64,000 bases of DNA from Asanoa ishikariensis (GCF_900107455.1 NZ_FNQB01000002.1:1798001-1862000), one strand, 5' to 3'. Numbered from the stretch's first letter, positions 50,276 through 59,682 are shown. The notes: generated by a model from the letters alone, not told the origin. Numbers and translations: made by a program.

Positions 50276-51407
50276 ACAGCGACCAGTCCCGGGGCACGTA
50301 GATCGGGGCCTCCGGGTCGCCGGCCAGGACCATCGCCGCCCGCCACTGTTGGATGGCCGGCATGCCCTCGTCGACCCAGCGGTCGATGAGGATGCCCGCG
50401 TCGGTGGCGTAGTCCTCCGCGTGTGGCCCGGCCGCCACGATCGCGCCGTCGGCCCGGATCGCCGCGCCGCCCGTCCGGGTCTCGTCGAGCAGCACGCAGC
50501 CCGTGCCGCCGTCGAACTGGGCGCCGGTGGTCCGGCGGTCCCAGGCTCCGATCGCGAACCACAGGTCGTGGTAGCGCAGGCCGTTCAGCGCTGTGCGCCA
50601 GCGGGCCGGCAGCCGCAGCGTCGGCACGATCTCCGCCGGGCCGCGCACCGGCGCCGGGTGTGCCCACGGGTAGCGCGCGCCGAGCGGGCCGGCCGCCGCC
50701 ATGAAGCCGGCGCCGCAGACGCCGTCCGCCCAGATGTCGGCCCGCGCCGGCCAGCCGGGCGCCGCCCGGCCGTCGGCCGGCTGGCTCCAGACCCGCAGCA
50801 CCGGGTTGTTTCCGGCGTGCGTGACCGGCGCGACCATCAGCCCGCCCGGCACGAGCTGCGCCAGCCAGTGCGGTGACACCCCGGTGACGCCGACGGTGAC
50901 CATGACCCGGTCGTACGGCGCACCGGCCGGTTCGCCGAGGTAGCCGTCGCCGACCCGGACCCGCGCGCCGGTGACGCCCGCCGCGGCCAGTGCGGCCGCC
51001 GCCCGCGCGGCCACGTCGGGCTGGACGTCGACACTGGTCACGTCCGCGCCGACGGCCGACATCAGCGCCGCGTTGTAGCCGGTGCCCGCGCCGATCTCCA
51101 GGACCCGCATGCCGGCGGTGACGCCGAGCTCCTCGATCATCAGGGCCATCAGGGACGGCTGGCTGGACGAGCTGACCGGGCGTCCGTTGTCGAGTTTGGT
51201 CACCAGCGCGTCGTTGCGGTAGGCGCCGGCGAGGAAGTCCTCGTCGCCCGGCCGCAGCAGACCCGCGTCACTGTCGTGAAAGCCCTCGGCGAGGAACACT
51301 TCGCGGGGCACGGTCGCGAACGCCAGGGCCAGGTCGTCGCGGGTGAGCCCACCGTCGTCGCGCAGCACGTCGACCAGACGGGCGCGCAGCGCGGGGGCGT
51401 CGGTCAT
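50274..51407 (-). CDS. PCMT-like (protein-L-isoaspartate O-methyltransferase) methyltransferase
   Basis: A 377-residue protein. The N-terminal two thirds are PCMT-like: FATVPREVFL near 33-42, a substrate-loop SSSQPSLMALMIEELG, the SAM-binding motif VLEIGAGTGYNAALMSAVGADVTSVD (about 103-128) and PYDRVMVTVGV. The final about 150 residues are an added domain of unknown role. PCMT enzymes repair isoaspartate, but actinobacterial forms with extensions may modify peptides. ATG 51407 overlaps the phosphotransferase stop as ATGA, so the two are coupled. Downstream is the large palindrome. Confidence 0.85.
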   Translation of the reverse strand: MTDAPALRARLVDVLRDDGGLTRDDLALAFATVPREVFLAEGFHDSDAGLLRPGDEDFLAGAYRNDALVTKLDNGRPVSSSSQPSLMALMIEELGVTAGMRVLEIGAGTGYNAALMSAVGADVTSVDVQPDVAARAAAALAAAGVTGARVRVGDGYLGEPAGAPYDRVMVTVGVTGVSPHWLAQLVPGGLMVAPVTHAGNNPVLRVWSQPADGRAAPGWPARADIWADGVCGAGFMAAAGPLGARYPWAHPAPVRGPAEIVPTLRLPARWRTALNGLRYHDLWFAIGAWDRRTTGAQFDGGTGCVLLDETRTGGAAIRADGAIVAAGPHAEDYATDAGILIDRWVDEGMPAIQQWRAAMVLAGDPEAPIYVPRDWSL

Positions 51408-52603
51408 GCACCTACGGTAGGCCGCGCAGCGGCTCGCAGACACCGGGGCACGTCGGCGACATGGTACGGATGTTCGGCCGGCTCGATTTTCGCCAGGAAA
51501 TGGGCGTACACCGCGGCTGAACGCACCTCGGCGACCGGGCCCAGCACCGCGATCGCCGTCTCGGGGTCGCAACCCGGAACGGCCGACCGCCAGCGCGCCG
51601 CCCAGGCCGCTCGCAGGCCGGCGGCCGCGTCGTCGCCGACGCGCTCGCTCAGCCGGAGGATGTCGAACACCGGGCTGCCGACGAACGAGTCGCCCCAGTC
51701 GATCACCACGGGGTCGCCGGCCCCGGCCACGCGGGTGTTGCCGGGGTGCAGGTCGCCGTGCACCAGCGTGTCCGGCAGGCCACAGGCCCGAGCGGCGGCG
51801 AGCCGCTCGACGAGGTCGGGGAGCACCTCGTCGACGGCGGGCCGGTGCGGTGCCAGGGTCGACCGGATCCACTCCGCCAGCCGGGCGTCCCGCCGGTCGG
51901 GCAGGCCGGCCGCGACGAGCATGTCGACATCGGACAGCGCGGCGAGTTGGATCTCGTGCGCGGTCACGCCGATCCGGTGGCGGCCGGCGAGGTCGGCCTC
52001 GTACCAGTCGTCGCCCGGCACGTGGTCCAGCAGGAGCCGGCCGTCGCCTCCCTCGGCGAGCAGGTCCGGCGCCCGGCCCGGCGCGACGTCCGCCAACCAG
52101 CGCAGTGCCGCGGCCTCGTGCAGGAAGAACGGCGGCACCTGTTTGAGCCAGGCCCGCCGCCCACCGTCGGCGTCGAGCCGCCAGATCGCCGACAGGTTCC
52201 AGGTGCGGTGCTGGTGTGCGGTGACGCCCGCCCAGCCCCGCTCGGTCAGCCGTGCTGTCGCCCAGGCGATGCTCCGCGCCGGGCCGCCGGGCTCGGCGTA
52301 GGGCGCGCGGTGGGGCTGCGGGTCGGTCACCGCAGCGGGGTCGACGCCGGCCTCGGCCAGGGGCACCGCCCCGGCCGGGGCGGCCGCGCACTCGGCCAGG
52401 TAGGTGACGGTGCCGCCGGGCATCGCCGGCCGGTCGGCACTGAGCAGCCGCAGGATCGTGACGTCGAGGCCGAAGTGCACCCGGGCGCCGTCGACGACGT
52501 CGGCCGACTCCTGCCACCAGGGCACCGGCACCGGGTACGGCGGCAGCACACCGAGCGGCGTGCCGTGGGCGTCGACGAGCACCAGGCGGGCGAGGCGGGT
52601 CAC
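51404..52603 (-). CDS. Aminoglycoside phosphotransferase-family kinase with N-terminal Nudix-like region
   Basis: A 399-residue protein. Residues about 1-75 (RLVLVDAHGTPLGVLPPYPV, TVTYLAECA) look like a reduced Nudix-type beta-grasp region lacking a Nudix box. The C-terminal part is an APH-fold kinase: LLLDHVPGDDW, the catalytic loop VHGDLHPGNTRV, and the metal motif VVIDWGDSFVGSPVFDI. The substrate is unknown; antibiotic resistance is possible but many such proteins phosphorylate cell metabolites. It is coupled to the PCMT-like gene. Start GTG 52603. Confidence 0.8.
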   Translation of the reverse strand: MTRLARLVLVDAHGTPLGVLPPYPVPVPWWQESADVVDGARVHFGLDVTILRLLSADRPAMPGGTVTYLAECAAAPAGAVPLAEAGVDPAAVTDPQPHRAPYAEPGGPARSIAWATARLTERGWAGVTAHQHRTWNLSAIWRLDADGGRRAWLKQVPPFFLHEAAALRWLADVAPGRAPDLLAEGGDGRLLLDHVPGDDWYEADLAGRHRIGVTAHEIQLAALSDVDMLVAAGLPDRRDARLAEWIRSTLAPHRPAVDEVLPDLVERLAAARACGLPDTLVHGDLHPGNTRVAGAGDPVVIDWGDSFVGSPVFDILRLSERVGDDAAAGLRAAWAARWRSAVPGCDPETAIAVLGPVAEVRSAAVYAHFLAKIEPAEHPYHVADVPRCLRAAARPTVGA

Positions 52604-52645
52604 GGCCGGGACGCTAGCCGCCTCCGGTGCCGCACGCGACCGGGT

Positions 52646-53002
52646 TTAGGGCCTCGCCATCCGGGGGCCGATCGGCACGACCTGGTTGAGGACGGGCTCG
52701 CCGGGCGCCGGCTCGACCGGGTCCGTGAGCCCGAGCAGCTCCTGGCGGGCGTTGAGCAACACCATGATCAGCTCGTCGAGGCGGGCCGGGGTGAGTCCGT
52801 AGCGTCCGATCGGATGGGCCGACAGCACGGTCGGCGGTGTGCCCGCGTCGATCGCCTGTCCGATGGTCAGCACGACCTGGTCGGGCGCGCCGCCGGCATG
52901 GTCGAGCTGGGCGAGGAACTGGTTGGCCAGCTCGACCCGGGGCATTCCGTCGGCCACCCAGTGCACGGGCGCCTCGGGCCGGGCGTACTCATTGGTGCTC
53001 AC
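52646..53002 (-). CDS. Hypothetical small protein
   Basis: A 118-residue soluble protein, GTG 53002. Predominantly helical; segments such as VELANQFLAQLDHAGG and LDELIMVLLNARQELLGL suggest a helical bundle, and the C-terminus is Pro-rich. No motif or family is recognised and no clear ribosome site precedes the start. It is divergent from the phosphoesterase gene across 60 bp and 42 bp upstream of the phosphotransferase gene in the same direction, so it may head that operon. Confidence 0.55.
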   Translation of the reverse strand: MSTNEYARPEAPVHWVADGMPRVELANQFLAQLDHAGGAPDQVVLTIGQAIDAGTPPTVLSAHPIGRYGLTPARLDELIMVLLNARQELLGLTDPVEPAPGEPVLNQVVPIGPRMARP

Positions 53003-53062
53003 CTATTGACCATGACACAGGTAAAGCCCTACCGCACTGCGGCGAGCGATAGCGTACGAAGG

Positions 53063-53554
53063 ATGCTGGTCGTCATCATGTCCGACACCCACCTGCCCAA
53101 GCGGGCCAAGGACCTCCCTGCTCCACTGTGGATGATCGTGGACGAGGCCGATGTCGTGGTGCATGCCGGCGACTGGGTCGACGTCGACCTGCTGGACCGG
53201 CTGGAAGCGCGGTCCCGCCGGCTCGTGGCGGTCTACGGCAACAACGACGGCCCGGCGTTGCGGGACCGGCTGCCCGAGGTGGCCCGGGCCGACCTCGACG
53301 GCGTGCGGCTGGCGGTCGTGCACGAGACCGGCGCCGCGACGGGCCGGGAAGCGCGCTGCGCCGCGCGCTTCCCGGACACCGACGTGCTGGTCTTCGGCCA
53401 TTCCCACATCCCGTGGGACACCGTGGCGCCGACCGGTCTGCGGCTGCTCAACCCCGGCTCACCCACCGACCGGCGCCGGCAGCCGCACCACACCTTCATG
53501 ACCGCCGAGATCAGCGACGGAAGGTTGACCGCGGCGAGCCTGCACCGGCTCTAG
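53063..53554 (+). CDS. YfcE/MJ0936-type metallophosphoesterase
   Basis: A 163-residue calcineurin-fold phosphoesterase. Metal ligands are in VIMSDTHLP (D, H), VVHAGDWVD, VYGNNDGP (N, D), VVHETG and FGHSHIPW. Proteins of this small family cleave phosphodiesters such as cyclic nucleotides with Mn2+ in vitro; the natural substrate is unknown. ATG 53063 lies after GAAGG. It ends just before the convergent beta-lactamase-fold gene. Confidence 0.92.
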   Translation: MLVVIMSDTHLPKRAKDLPAPLWMIVDEADVVVHAGDWVDVDLLDRLEARSRRLVAVYGNNDGPALRDRLPEVARADLDGVRLAVVHETGAATGREARCAARFPDTDVLVFGHSHIPWDTVAPTGLRLLNPGSPTDRRRQPHHTFMTAEISDGRLTAASLHRL

Positions 53555-53557
53555 GTC

Positions 53558-54571
53558 CTAGCCGCCGTTGGACGGCTGGTAGCGCGGCGCCCGGGCGATC
53601 CGTGCGACAGCCTCGCCGGTGAGGGTGTCGACCGTGTCGATGAACGAACGGCCCATCTTCGAACGGGCCTGGACGGCCGGGTGGGTGGCGCCGAAGTCCT
53701 CGGCGCCGGACTGGCCGTCGGCGAACAGGGCGTATGTCACCACCGGCGCACCCGCCCGGTCGAAGATGATGCCGGCCTCGTGCCGGGCGTTGTCGAACCA
53801 GCCGGCCTTGGTGGCGACCCGCAGCCGCTCGTCGGACGACATCACGCGGCGGATGCCGTCGGTGAACGCGATCGGTGCCCGCAGCCGCGAGAGGATCGCG
53901 GCCGTCGAGGCGGGGGAGAGCAGCGTGCCGGCGACGAGCTGGCGCAGCAGGTCGTGCGTCTCGCGCGGGGTGGAAACCCCGAGGAAGAACCGGTTGGGGT
54001 TGGCCACCGGCTGGACCTGGGTGTGCGGGAAGCCCTTGGCGACCAGGATCTCGTTGATCTCCAGGGCCGGGGCGACCAGGCCGCAGAGCCGGACCGCGGT
54101 GTCGTCGGAGACGGTCAGCAGCGCGGCGAGCACGTGGCCGAGGGTGACGGAGCTCGGGTACGCGCCGTCCAGGCTGAAGATGCCGTCGCCGCCGGGGACC
54201 ACGATCGCGGCCGTCACGTCGACGCGCTGGTCGAGGGTGAGCAGGCCGCGGTCGACCTTGTCGAGCACCGCGACCGCCACCGCGATCTTGTTGACGCTGT
54301 AGGCCTCGAGCACCGTGTCGCTCTCGTCGTTGACCGCGACCTCGCTCGACCCGGCCACCGTGACGTAGGCCTGCCAGTTGCCACCGGCGGCCGTGCTCTC
54401 CTTCTGGTAGACCCGGCCGATCTTGCGTGCGGCCTTCAACGGCGTCGGCTCGGCGCCGGACGCGGCGGCCGGCGGGGCCGCCGAAGCGACGGCCGGGGCG
54501 CCGAAGACAGCCCCGGCCGTGGCCAGCGTGCCGAGCCCGAGTGCGGTGCGACGGTTGAGTGACGAACCCAT
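53558..54571 (-). CDS. Tat-exported beta-lactamase-fold serine hydrolase (copy 1)
   Basis: A 337-residue class A beta-lactamase/DD-peptidase-fold protein. The signal has a twin-arginine start (NRRTALGLGTLATAG) and an Ala-rich end around residue 32. Active-site residues are S92-V-N-K95, SDD in LLTVSDDTAVRL, and KAG in VATKAGWF. The general base Glu of the omega loop (ExxLN) of true class A enzymes is not evident, so efficient beta-lactam breakdown is unlikely. ATG 54571 follows GGGGAGGG. It lies 66 bp after its close paralogue (54638-55660). Confidence 0.82.
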   Translation of the reverse strand: MGSSLNRRTALGLGTLATAGAVFGAPAVASAAPPAAASGAEPTPLKAARKIGRVYQKESTAAGGNWQAYVTVAGSSEVAVNDESDTVLEAYSVNKIAVAVAVLDKVDRGLLTLDQRVDVTAAIVVPGGDGIFSLDGAYPSSVTLGHVLAALLTVSDDTAVRLCGLVAPALEINEILVAKGFPHTQVQPVANPNRFFLGVSTPRETHDLLRQLVAGTLLSPASTAAILSRLRAPIAFTDGIRRVMSSDERLRVATKAGWFDNARHEAGIIFDRAGAPVVTYALFADGQSGAEDFGATHPAVQARSKMGRSFIDTVDTLTGEAVARIARAPRYQPSNGG

Positions 54572-54637
54572 GCGAAAACCCTCCCCGTTGGACAGACCGC
54601 TCGATCCAACCATGAAAAGGCTTCACTCGCCGCCCCG

Positions 54638-55660
54638 CTAACCTCCGTTGGACGGCTCGTGCAGGTCGAAGTCTTCGATGCGGACAGCCGGGTCGCCGGG
54701 CAGGGTGTTGACCGCGTCGAGGAACGCGCGTCCCATCCGTGCCCGGGCCCGGACGGCCGGGTGGGTGGCGCCGAAGTTGCCGGCACTGCCCTGCCCGTTC
54801 GCGAAGATGGAGTAGGTCAGCACCGGCCGGCCCGCCTTGCTGAAGATGATGCCGGCCTCGTGCCGGCCGTCTCCGAACCAGCCGGCCTTGGTCGCGATCC
54901 GGCCACGCTCCAATGACGACATCTCCCGGCGGATCCCGTCGGTGAACGCGATTGGCGAGCGCAGCCGCGACAGCATCACCCTGGTCGACGCGGCGGAGAG
55001 CAGCTTGCCCGCGACCAGCTTGCGCAGCAGCGTGTGCATCTCCCGAGGGGTGGTGCGACCCAGGTAGAACTGGTTCGGGTTGCCCACCGGCTGCACCTGC
55101 GTGCGGGTGAAGCCCTTCTTGCGCAGGATCTGGTTGATCTCCGCCGCCGGCGCGACCAGGCCGCAGAGACGGGATGCCGTGTCGTCGGAGACGGTCAGCA
55201 GCGCGGCGAGGACGTGGCCGAGGGTGACCGAGCTCGGGTACGCGCCGTCGAGGCGGAAGATGCCGTCGCCGCCGGCGGCCACGATGCCCGAGGTCACGTT
55301 GACCCGCTGGGTGAGCGAGAGCAGCTTGCGGTCGACCTTGTCGAGCACCGCGATCGCCACGGCGAGCTTGTTGACGCTGTACGCCTCGACCACGGTGTCG
55401 ACCTGGTCGGCGACCGCGACGACCTCACGCGTGGAGGCCACCGTGACCAGGGCGTGCCAGTTGCCTTTCGCGACCGCGATCTCCCGCTGGTAGACCTGGC
55501 CCACCTTGGCCGCCGCCTCCTGTGGCGTCGACTCGACGACCGGCGCGCCGTCGATCGCGTCCGGGTCCGCTGCCGCGGGCGACTGCAGGCCCAGGACCGC
55601 TCCTGCGGTCGCCATGGTGCCCAACCCGATCGCGGTGCGCCGGTTGAACGCTGTAATCAT
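54638..55660 (-). CDS. Tat-exported beta-lactamase-fold serine hydrolase (copy 2)
   Basis: A 340-residue paralogue of the next gene downstream; the two align along their length, with the same Tat signal (NRRTAIGLGTMATAG), S95-V-N-K98, SDDTASRLCGL, KAG in IATKAGWF and the same C-terminal PSNGG. It is the older or younger half of a tandem duplication. The omega-loop Glu is also not seen. Both may be cell-wall DD-peptidases or decoys. ATG 55660 follows a GGGGG run. Confidence 0.82.
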   Translation of the reverse strand: MITAFNRRTAIGLGTMATAGAVLGLQSPAAADPDAIDGAPVVESTPQEAAAKVGQVYQREIAVAKGNWHALVTVASTREVVAVADQVDTVVEAYSVNKLAVAIAVLDKVDRKLLSLTQRVNVTSGIVAAGGDGIFRLDGAYPSSVTLGHVLAALLTVSDDTASRLCGLVAPAAEINQILRKKGFTRTQVQPVGNPNQFYLGRTTPREMHTLLRKLVAGKLLSAASTRVMLSRLRSPIAFTDGIRREMSSLERGRIATKAGWFGDGRHEAGIIFSKAGRPVLTYSIFANGQGSAGNFGATHPAVRARARMGRAFLDAVNTLPGDPAVRIEDFDLHEPSNGG

Positions 55661-55712
55661 GCCAAAACCCCCGTATCGACATTTGTGGGCATTACAGCAT
55701 GAAATCGGGTGA

Positions 55713-56969
55713 CTACGCTCCGGAAGCGTCAGTCGTTCGCTCGCCCGCGCGATCGAGCAATGCCATCACCGGCGTCGCCGCGATCCCGTGCACCACCACC
55801 GAAACCACGACCGCCAGCCCGGCCGTGGCCCAGATCAACGGCTCGCCAGGGAAGTCGGCGTGCGAGGTGGCGTACGCGAGGTAGTAGAACGAGCCGATGC
55901 CGCGGATGCCGAACGCCGCGATCACCCAGTGCTCGGCGGGCCGCCCGGGCGCACCGCGCAGCGAAAGCCAGCCGGCCAGCGGCCGGACCACGAAGACCAG
56001 GGCCAGCGCGACCAGTGCGGCCTGCCAGGTCAGCGGGGCCAGCAGCCCGGACACCACCGCGCCGCCGAAGAGCAGGAGCAGCAGGACGGTCAGCAGCCGC
56101 TCGACCTGCTCGGCGAAGTCGTGCAGCACCTGGTGGTACTCGCTCGAGCGCTCCGCCGACCGGATCGCGCGGGCGGCGACGAACACCGCCAGGAACCCGT
56201 ACCCGCCGGCCACCTCGACCACGCCGTACGCGAGAAAGGTCGCGGCCAGGGCCAGGAAGCCCTCCGAGTGCCGGGCCAGCCGGAGCGTCTCGGAACGGGC
56301 CCGGAAGAACAGCTTGCCCAGCAGCTTGCCGATCAACAGCCCGCCGGCCACCCCGACGAGTCCTTTGTAGAGGACGTCCACGCTCAGCCACTCGGCCAGC
56401 CAGCCGCTGGGCGAGGTGCCGTGCTGCACGATCAGGATGGCCGCGTACACGAAGGGAAACGCCAGCCCGTCGTTGAGTCCGGCCTCCGAGGTGAGCGCGA
56501 AGCGCACCTCGTCCTCGGAGTCCTCCTCGTCGGTCGGCTCGCCGACCTGGACGTCGGCGGCGAGCACGGGATCGGTCGGCGCGAGGGCGGCGCCGAGGAG
56601 CAGCGCGGTGGCCGGCACGAGCCCGGCCCACCACCAGCCGAGCAGCGCGACCGCGAAGATGGTCAAGGGCATCGCGATGGCCAGCAGTCGCCAGGTGGAC
56701 GACCAGCGTCGCCAGCCGAGCGGGCGGTCGATCTTCAGCCCGGCGCCCATCAACGCCACGATCACGCCGATCTCGGTCAGGTGGGTGGTCAGCACCGGAT
56801 GGCGGAGCGGGTCGGGCACGGGCAACACGGGCAGTGCGAAGACGATCATGCCGAGCAGGAGGAACGCGATCGGCATCGACAGTGGACGGCGCTCCAGCGC
56901 CCGGGGGAGCACGCCGGCCAGCAACGCACCGACACCGAGGATCGCGAACGCGGCGTCGGCGGCGCTCAC
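55713..56969 (-). CDS. CPA-type cation:proton antiporter
   Basis: A 418-residue membrane protein with about 12 helices. Family motifs are GAALAPTDPVLAADVQVG (residues about 123-140), the ND motif in SEAGLNDGLAFPFVYAAI, and AAFGIRGIGSFYYLAYA near 360. It exchanges Na+ or K+ for H+. A charged loop with Glu/Asp (PTDEEDSEDEV) near residue 145 is unusual and may be regulatory. GTG 56969 overlaps the HAD gene stop as GTGA, so both form an operon. Confidence 0.88.
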   Translation of the reverse strand: MSAADAAFAILGVGALLAGVLPRALERRPLSMPIAFLLLGMIVFALPVLPVPDPLRHPVLTTHLTEIGVIVALMGAGLKIDRPLGWRRWSSTWRLLAIAMPLTIFAVALLGWWWAGLVPATALLLGAALAPTDPVLAADVQVGEPTDEEDSEDEVRFALTSEAGLNDGLAFPFVYAAILIVQHGTSPSGWLAEWLSVDVLYKGLVGVAGGLLIGKLLGKLFFRARSETLRLARHSEGFLALAATFLAYGVVEVAGGYGFLAVFVAARAIRSAERSSEYHQVLHDFAEQVERLLTVLLLLLFGGAVVSGLLAPLTWQAALVALALVFVVRPLAGWLSLRGAPGRPAEHWVIAAFGIRGIGSFYYLAYATSHADFPGEPLIWATAGLAVVVSVVVHGIAATPVMALLDRAGERTTDASGA

Positions 56970-57634
56970 GCCTTGGTCAGCGGCGAGTCGTCGAGGTGGG
57001 CGAGCAGGTCGGCGGGATCCTCGTACACGGCGACCGCGCCGGCGCCCGCGAGCTCGGCCCGGGACGTGCCACCGCAGGTGAGCGCCACGCACGGCACACC
57101 GAGCTTGGCGCAGGCGGCGACGTCCCAGATGGAGTCGCCGACGTACACGGCCTGGGCGACCGACAGGCCCACCACGCGCAGCGCGGCCTCGATGATGTCG
57201 GGCTCGGGCTTGGTCCGTAGCGCGTCATCCGACGAGGTCGCGCCGTCGATCACGTCGTCGACGGCCAGCGCGCGCCGCATCGCGGTCAGCTCCTCGGGTG
57301 TCGCGGAGGACGCGATCGCCACCCGTTGCCCGCGCTCGTGGCAGGCGCGCAGCAGGTCGGCCGCGCCGGGCAGCGGTCGTAGCTGGGACAGGTACGGCGC
57401 GTACCGCTCGGTGTGCACCGCCCGGACCAACTCGTCCCGGGACCGGTCGCGCTCCACGCCGAGCAGATGGTCGAGCAGGCGGTCGGAGCCCATCCCGACG
57501 GCGCGGTGGATCTGCGCTATCGGCACGTCGTGCCCGCCGGCGCGAAAGCCCTCCCACCACGTGACCGCGTGCAGATAGGTGCTGTCGACCAGGGTGCCGT
57601 CAACGTCAAAAAGGACGCCTACCGGTGGGCTCAT
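56966..57634 (-). CDS. HAD-family phosphatase
   Basis: A 222-residue haloacid dehalogenase-type phosphatase. Motif I LFDVDGTLVDS (nucleophile D, acid D) is at residues 8-18, a helical cap follows (HRAVGMGSDRLLDHLLG), motif II AIASSATPEE, motif III TKPEPD and motif IV VGDSIWDVAACAKLG. It resembles phosphoglycolate phosphatases and beta-phosphoglucomutase-like enzymes; the substrate cannot be told. The ribosome site at ATG 57634 is weak. It is cotranscribed with the antiporter. Confidence 0.9.
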   Translation of the reverse strand: MSPPVGVLFDVDGTLVDSTYLHAVTWWEGFRAGGHDVPIAQIHRAVGMGSDRLLDHLLGVERDRSRDELVRAVHTERYAPYLSQLRPLPGAADLLRACHERGQRVAIASSATPEELTAMRRALAVDDVIDGATSSDDALRTKPEPDIIEAALRVVGLSVAQAVYVGDSIWDVAACAKLGVPCVALTCGGTSRAELAGAGAVAVYEDPADLLAHLDDSPLTKA

Positions 57635-57651
57635 TGCAGCCCGTTACCCCG

Positions 57652-59682
57652 TCAGGCAGCGTTCGATGCACGGATTCCGATCTCGAACCAGACGGTCGAA
57701 CCACGCACCGCCGGGTCGGTGCCCCACGCGTCGCTCAGCTCCTCGATCAGCCCGAGCCCGCGACCGCGGCTGCTCAGCGTCTCCGCGTGGGCGCGGGTGA
57801 CCGCGCCGCGGGTGCCGGTGTCGGAGACCGCCACCAGCAGGCGTTCGGCGCTCAGGTCGACCTGCACCCGCGCGGCCGTGCCGGCGTGCAGCAGCGCGTT
57901 GGTGGCCAGTTCGCTGGCGCACAGCACCGCGGCGCCGATCACCTGCTCGGGCACGTTCCAGGCGGCGAGCTGGGCCGACATCCAATGCCGGACCCGGCCC
58001 GGCGCGGTCGGCTCGGCCGGGATCTCCATGCCCGCCGAGCGGCTGGGTGCGGTCGCGTGCTCGACCGCGAGCACGGCGACGTCGTCGTCGGTGGTCCCGC
58101 CGACGGCGGCACAGGCGACGGCGCACAGGCTGCGCGGGTCGCCACCGTTGGCGGCGCCGACGGTGGCCGCCACCTTCTCCAGCCCGGCCCCCAGGTCGAG
58201 GCCCCGCCGTTCGACCACGCCGTCGCTGAACAGCAGCAGCGTGCTGCCGGGCTCCAGCCGGGCCGCCGCCGACCGGCGCGCGCCGCCGAGTCCGAGCGGC
58301 GTGCCGACCGGCACGTCGAGGTAGTCGGCGCCGCCGCCGGCATGCCGGATCAGCGGCGGCGGATGCCCGGCGGTGGCGACGGTCAGGAGCCCGTCCCGTT
58401 CGATCACCGCGTACGCCACCGTCACGAACAGCTCGTCGGTGCGCGCCTCCTCGCCCAGGCTGGCGACCAGCCGGTCGAGGCCGGTGAGCACGCTGGTCGG
58501 CTCCGGATCGGTGAGGGCCAGCGCGCGCAAGGCCGCCCGCACCTGGCCCATCAGCGCGGCCGCCCGCACGTCGTGCCCGGCCACGTCGCCGAGCACCACC
58601 GCGAGCCGGCCGCCGGGCAGGGCGAACGCGTCGTAGAAGTCACCGCCGGCCGCGTTGCCGTCGACGCCCGGGTCGTAGCGGGCGGCGAGCCGGAACCGGG
58701 GGTCGTCGGGCAGGTTCTCCGGCAGCATGCTGCGCTGGAGCAACTGCGCGGTGCCGTGCTGGTTCTCGAACCGGCGGGCCCGTTCGGCGGCCTGCGCGAC
58801 GAGCTTGGCGGCCGCGGTCAGCAGCGCCCGCTCGGCGGGCGACCACGGGTACTGGTCGTGCCGGCCGACGGTCAGCGCCCCGCGCAGCGAGGGCGTGCGC
58901 AGCGGGAGGGCGCCGAGCGCGCGGACCTTCTGGTCGTGCCGGTCCAGCGCGGACTCGCGCAGCGGGTGGCCATCGGCGGTGAACCGGGCGAGCCCGGCTC
59001 CGGCCGCGACGGCCAGCGGTGACACCGAGTCGGCCGCGATCCGGCGCCACACCGGGGGCAGCCGCTCGTCGGCGTCGTCGAGGACCTCGCCGCGGACCCG
59101 GCGGACCACCCGCCAGTCGTCGCCGTCGTCGACCCCGAACGCCACCTGGTGCACGTCGGGGAAGGACAGGCCGTAGCCCAGGGCCACCCGGGCGACCTCG
59201 TCGAGCGTGAGCGTGCCGGCCAGCGACTCGGCCAGCTCACTGAGCCCCTGGAGCCGGTGCGCGACCGGGACCGGCTCGACGGCGACGACCAGCACGCCGG
59301 CGATCCGGCCGGTGCCGTCGCGCACCGCGGACAGCCCGCGGCTCGGCAGGGCCGGGTCGGGCTCACCCTCGTCGGTCGACGGCCACTCCGGGTCACGGGG
59401 CGCGAACCCGGTGTGGTGGGCCTCGCGGACCGCCGCGCCGGCCGGGCCGTCCCAGACGGCACCGAACACCTCGGCCGCGGGTGCGCCGTAGGCGTCCGGG
59501 TGGCGGTCGCCGAGGAGCTGCCCGTACGCGTCGTTGTAGATCAGGCGCAGCCGGTCACCGTGCAGGAACGCCATCGCCACCGGTGAGCCGAACACCAGGT
59601 CGACGACCGCGAGCAGCCCCGGATCCCAGCCGTCGGTCGCCACGCCCGCAGGCGGCGGCGACGACGGTCCGGAGCCTGACAT
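57652..59682 (-). CDS. PAS-GAF-SpoIIE-HATPase regulator
   Basis: A 676-residue multidomain signalling protein: PAS-like sensor (about 20-120), GAF (about 155-310), PP2C/SpoIIE phosphatase (about 330-545, with GGDFYDAFALPGGRLAVVLGDVAGHDVRAA, LLLFSDGVVERR and DDDVAVLAV) and an anti-sigma-type HATPase (about 555-676, with ELATNALLHAGTAARV and SRGRGLGLIEELSDAWG). It combines phosphatase and kinase modules used to control anti-sigma antagonists and may regulate a SigB/F-type factor such as the one at 25 kb. No transmembrane segment is seen. ATG 59682 is chosen; in-frame upstream sequence is not plausible. Confidence 0.88.
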   Translation of the reverse strand: MSGSGPSSPPPAGVATDGWDPGLLAVVDLVFGSPVAMAFLHGDRLRLIYNDAYGQLLGDRHPDAYGAPAAEVFGAVWDGPAGAAVREAHHTGFAPRDPEWPSTDEGEPDPALPSRGLSAVRDGTGRIAGVLVVAVEPVPVAHRLQGLSELAESLAGTLTLDEVARVALGYGLSFPDVHQVAFGVDDGDDWRVVRRVRGEVLDDADERLPPVWRRIAADSVSPLAVAAGAGLARFTADGHPLRESALDRHDQKVRALGALPLRTPSLRGALTVGRHDQYPWSPAERALLTAAAKLVAQAAERARRFENQHGTAQLLQRSMLPENLPDDPRFRLAARYDPGVDGNAAGGDFYDAFALPGGRLAVVLGDVAGHDVRAAALMGQVRAALRALALTDPEPTSVLTGLDRLVASLGEEARTDELFVTVAYAVIERDGLLTVATAGHPPPLIRHAGGGADYLDVPVGTPLGLGGARRSAAARLEPGSTLLLFSDGVVERRGLDLGAGLEKVAATVGAANGGDPRSLCAVACAAVGGTTDDDVAVLAVEHATAPSRSAGMEIPAEPTAPGRVRHWMSAQLAAWNVPEQVIGAAVLCASELATNALLHAGTAARVQVDLSAERLLVAVSDTGTRGAVTRAHAETLSSRGRGLGLIEELSDAWGTDPAVRGSTVWFEIGIRASNAA

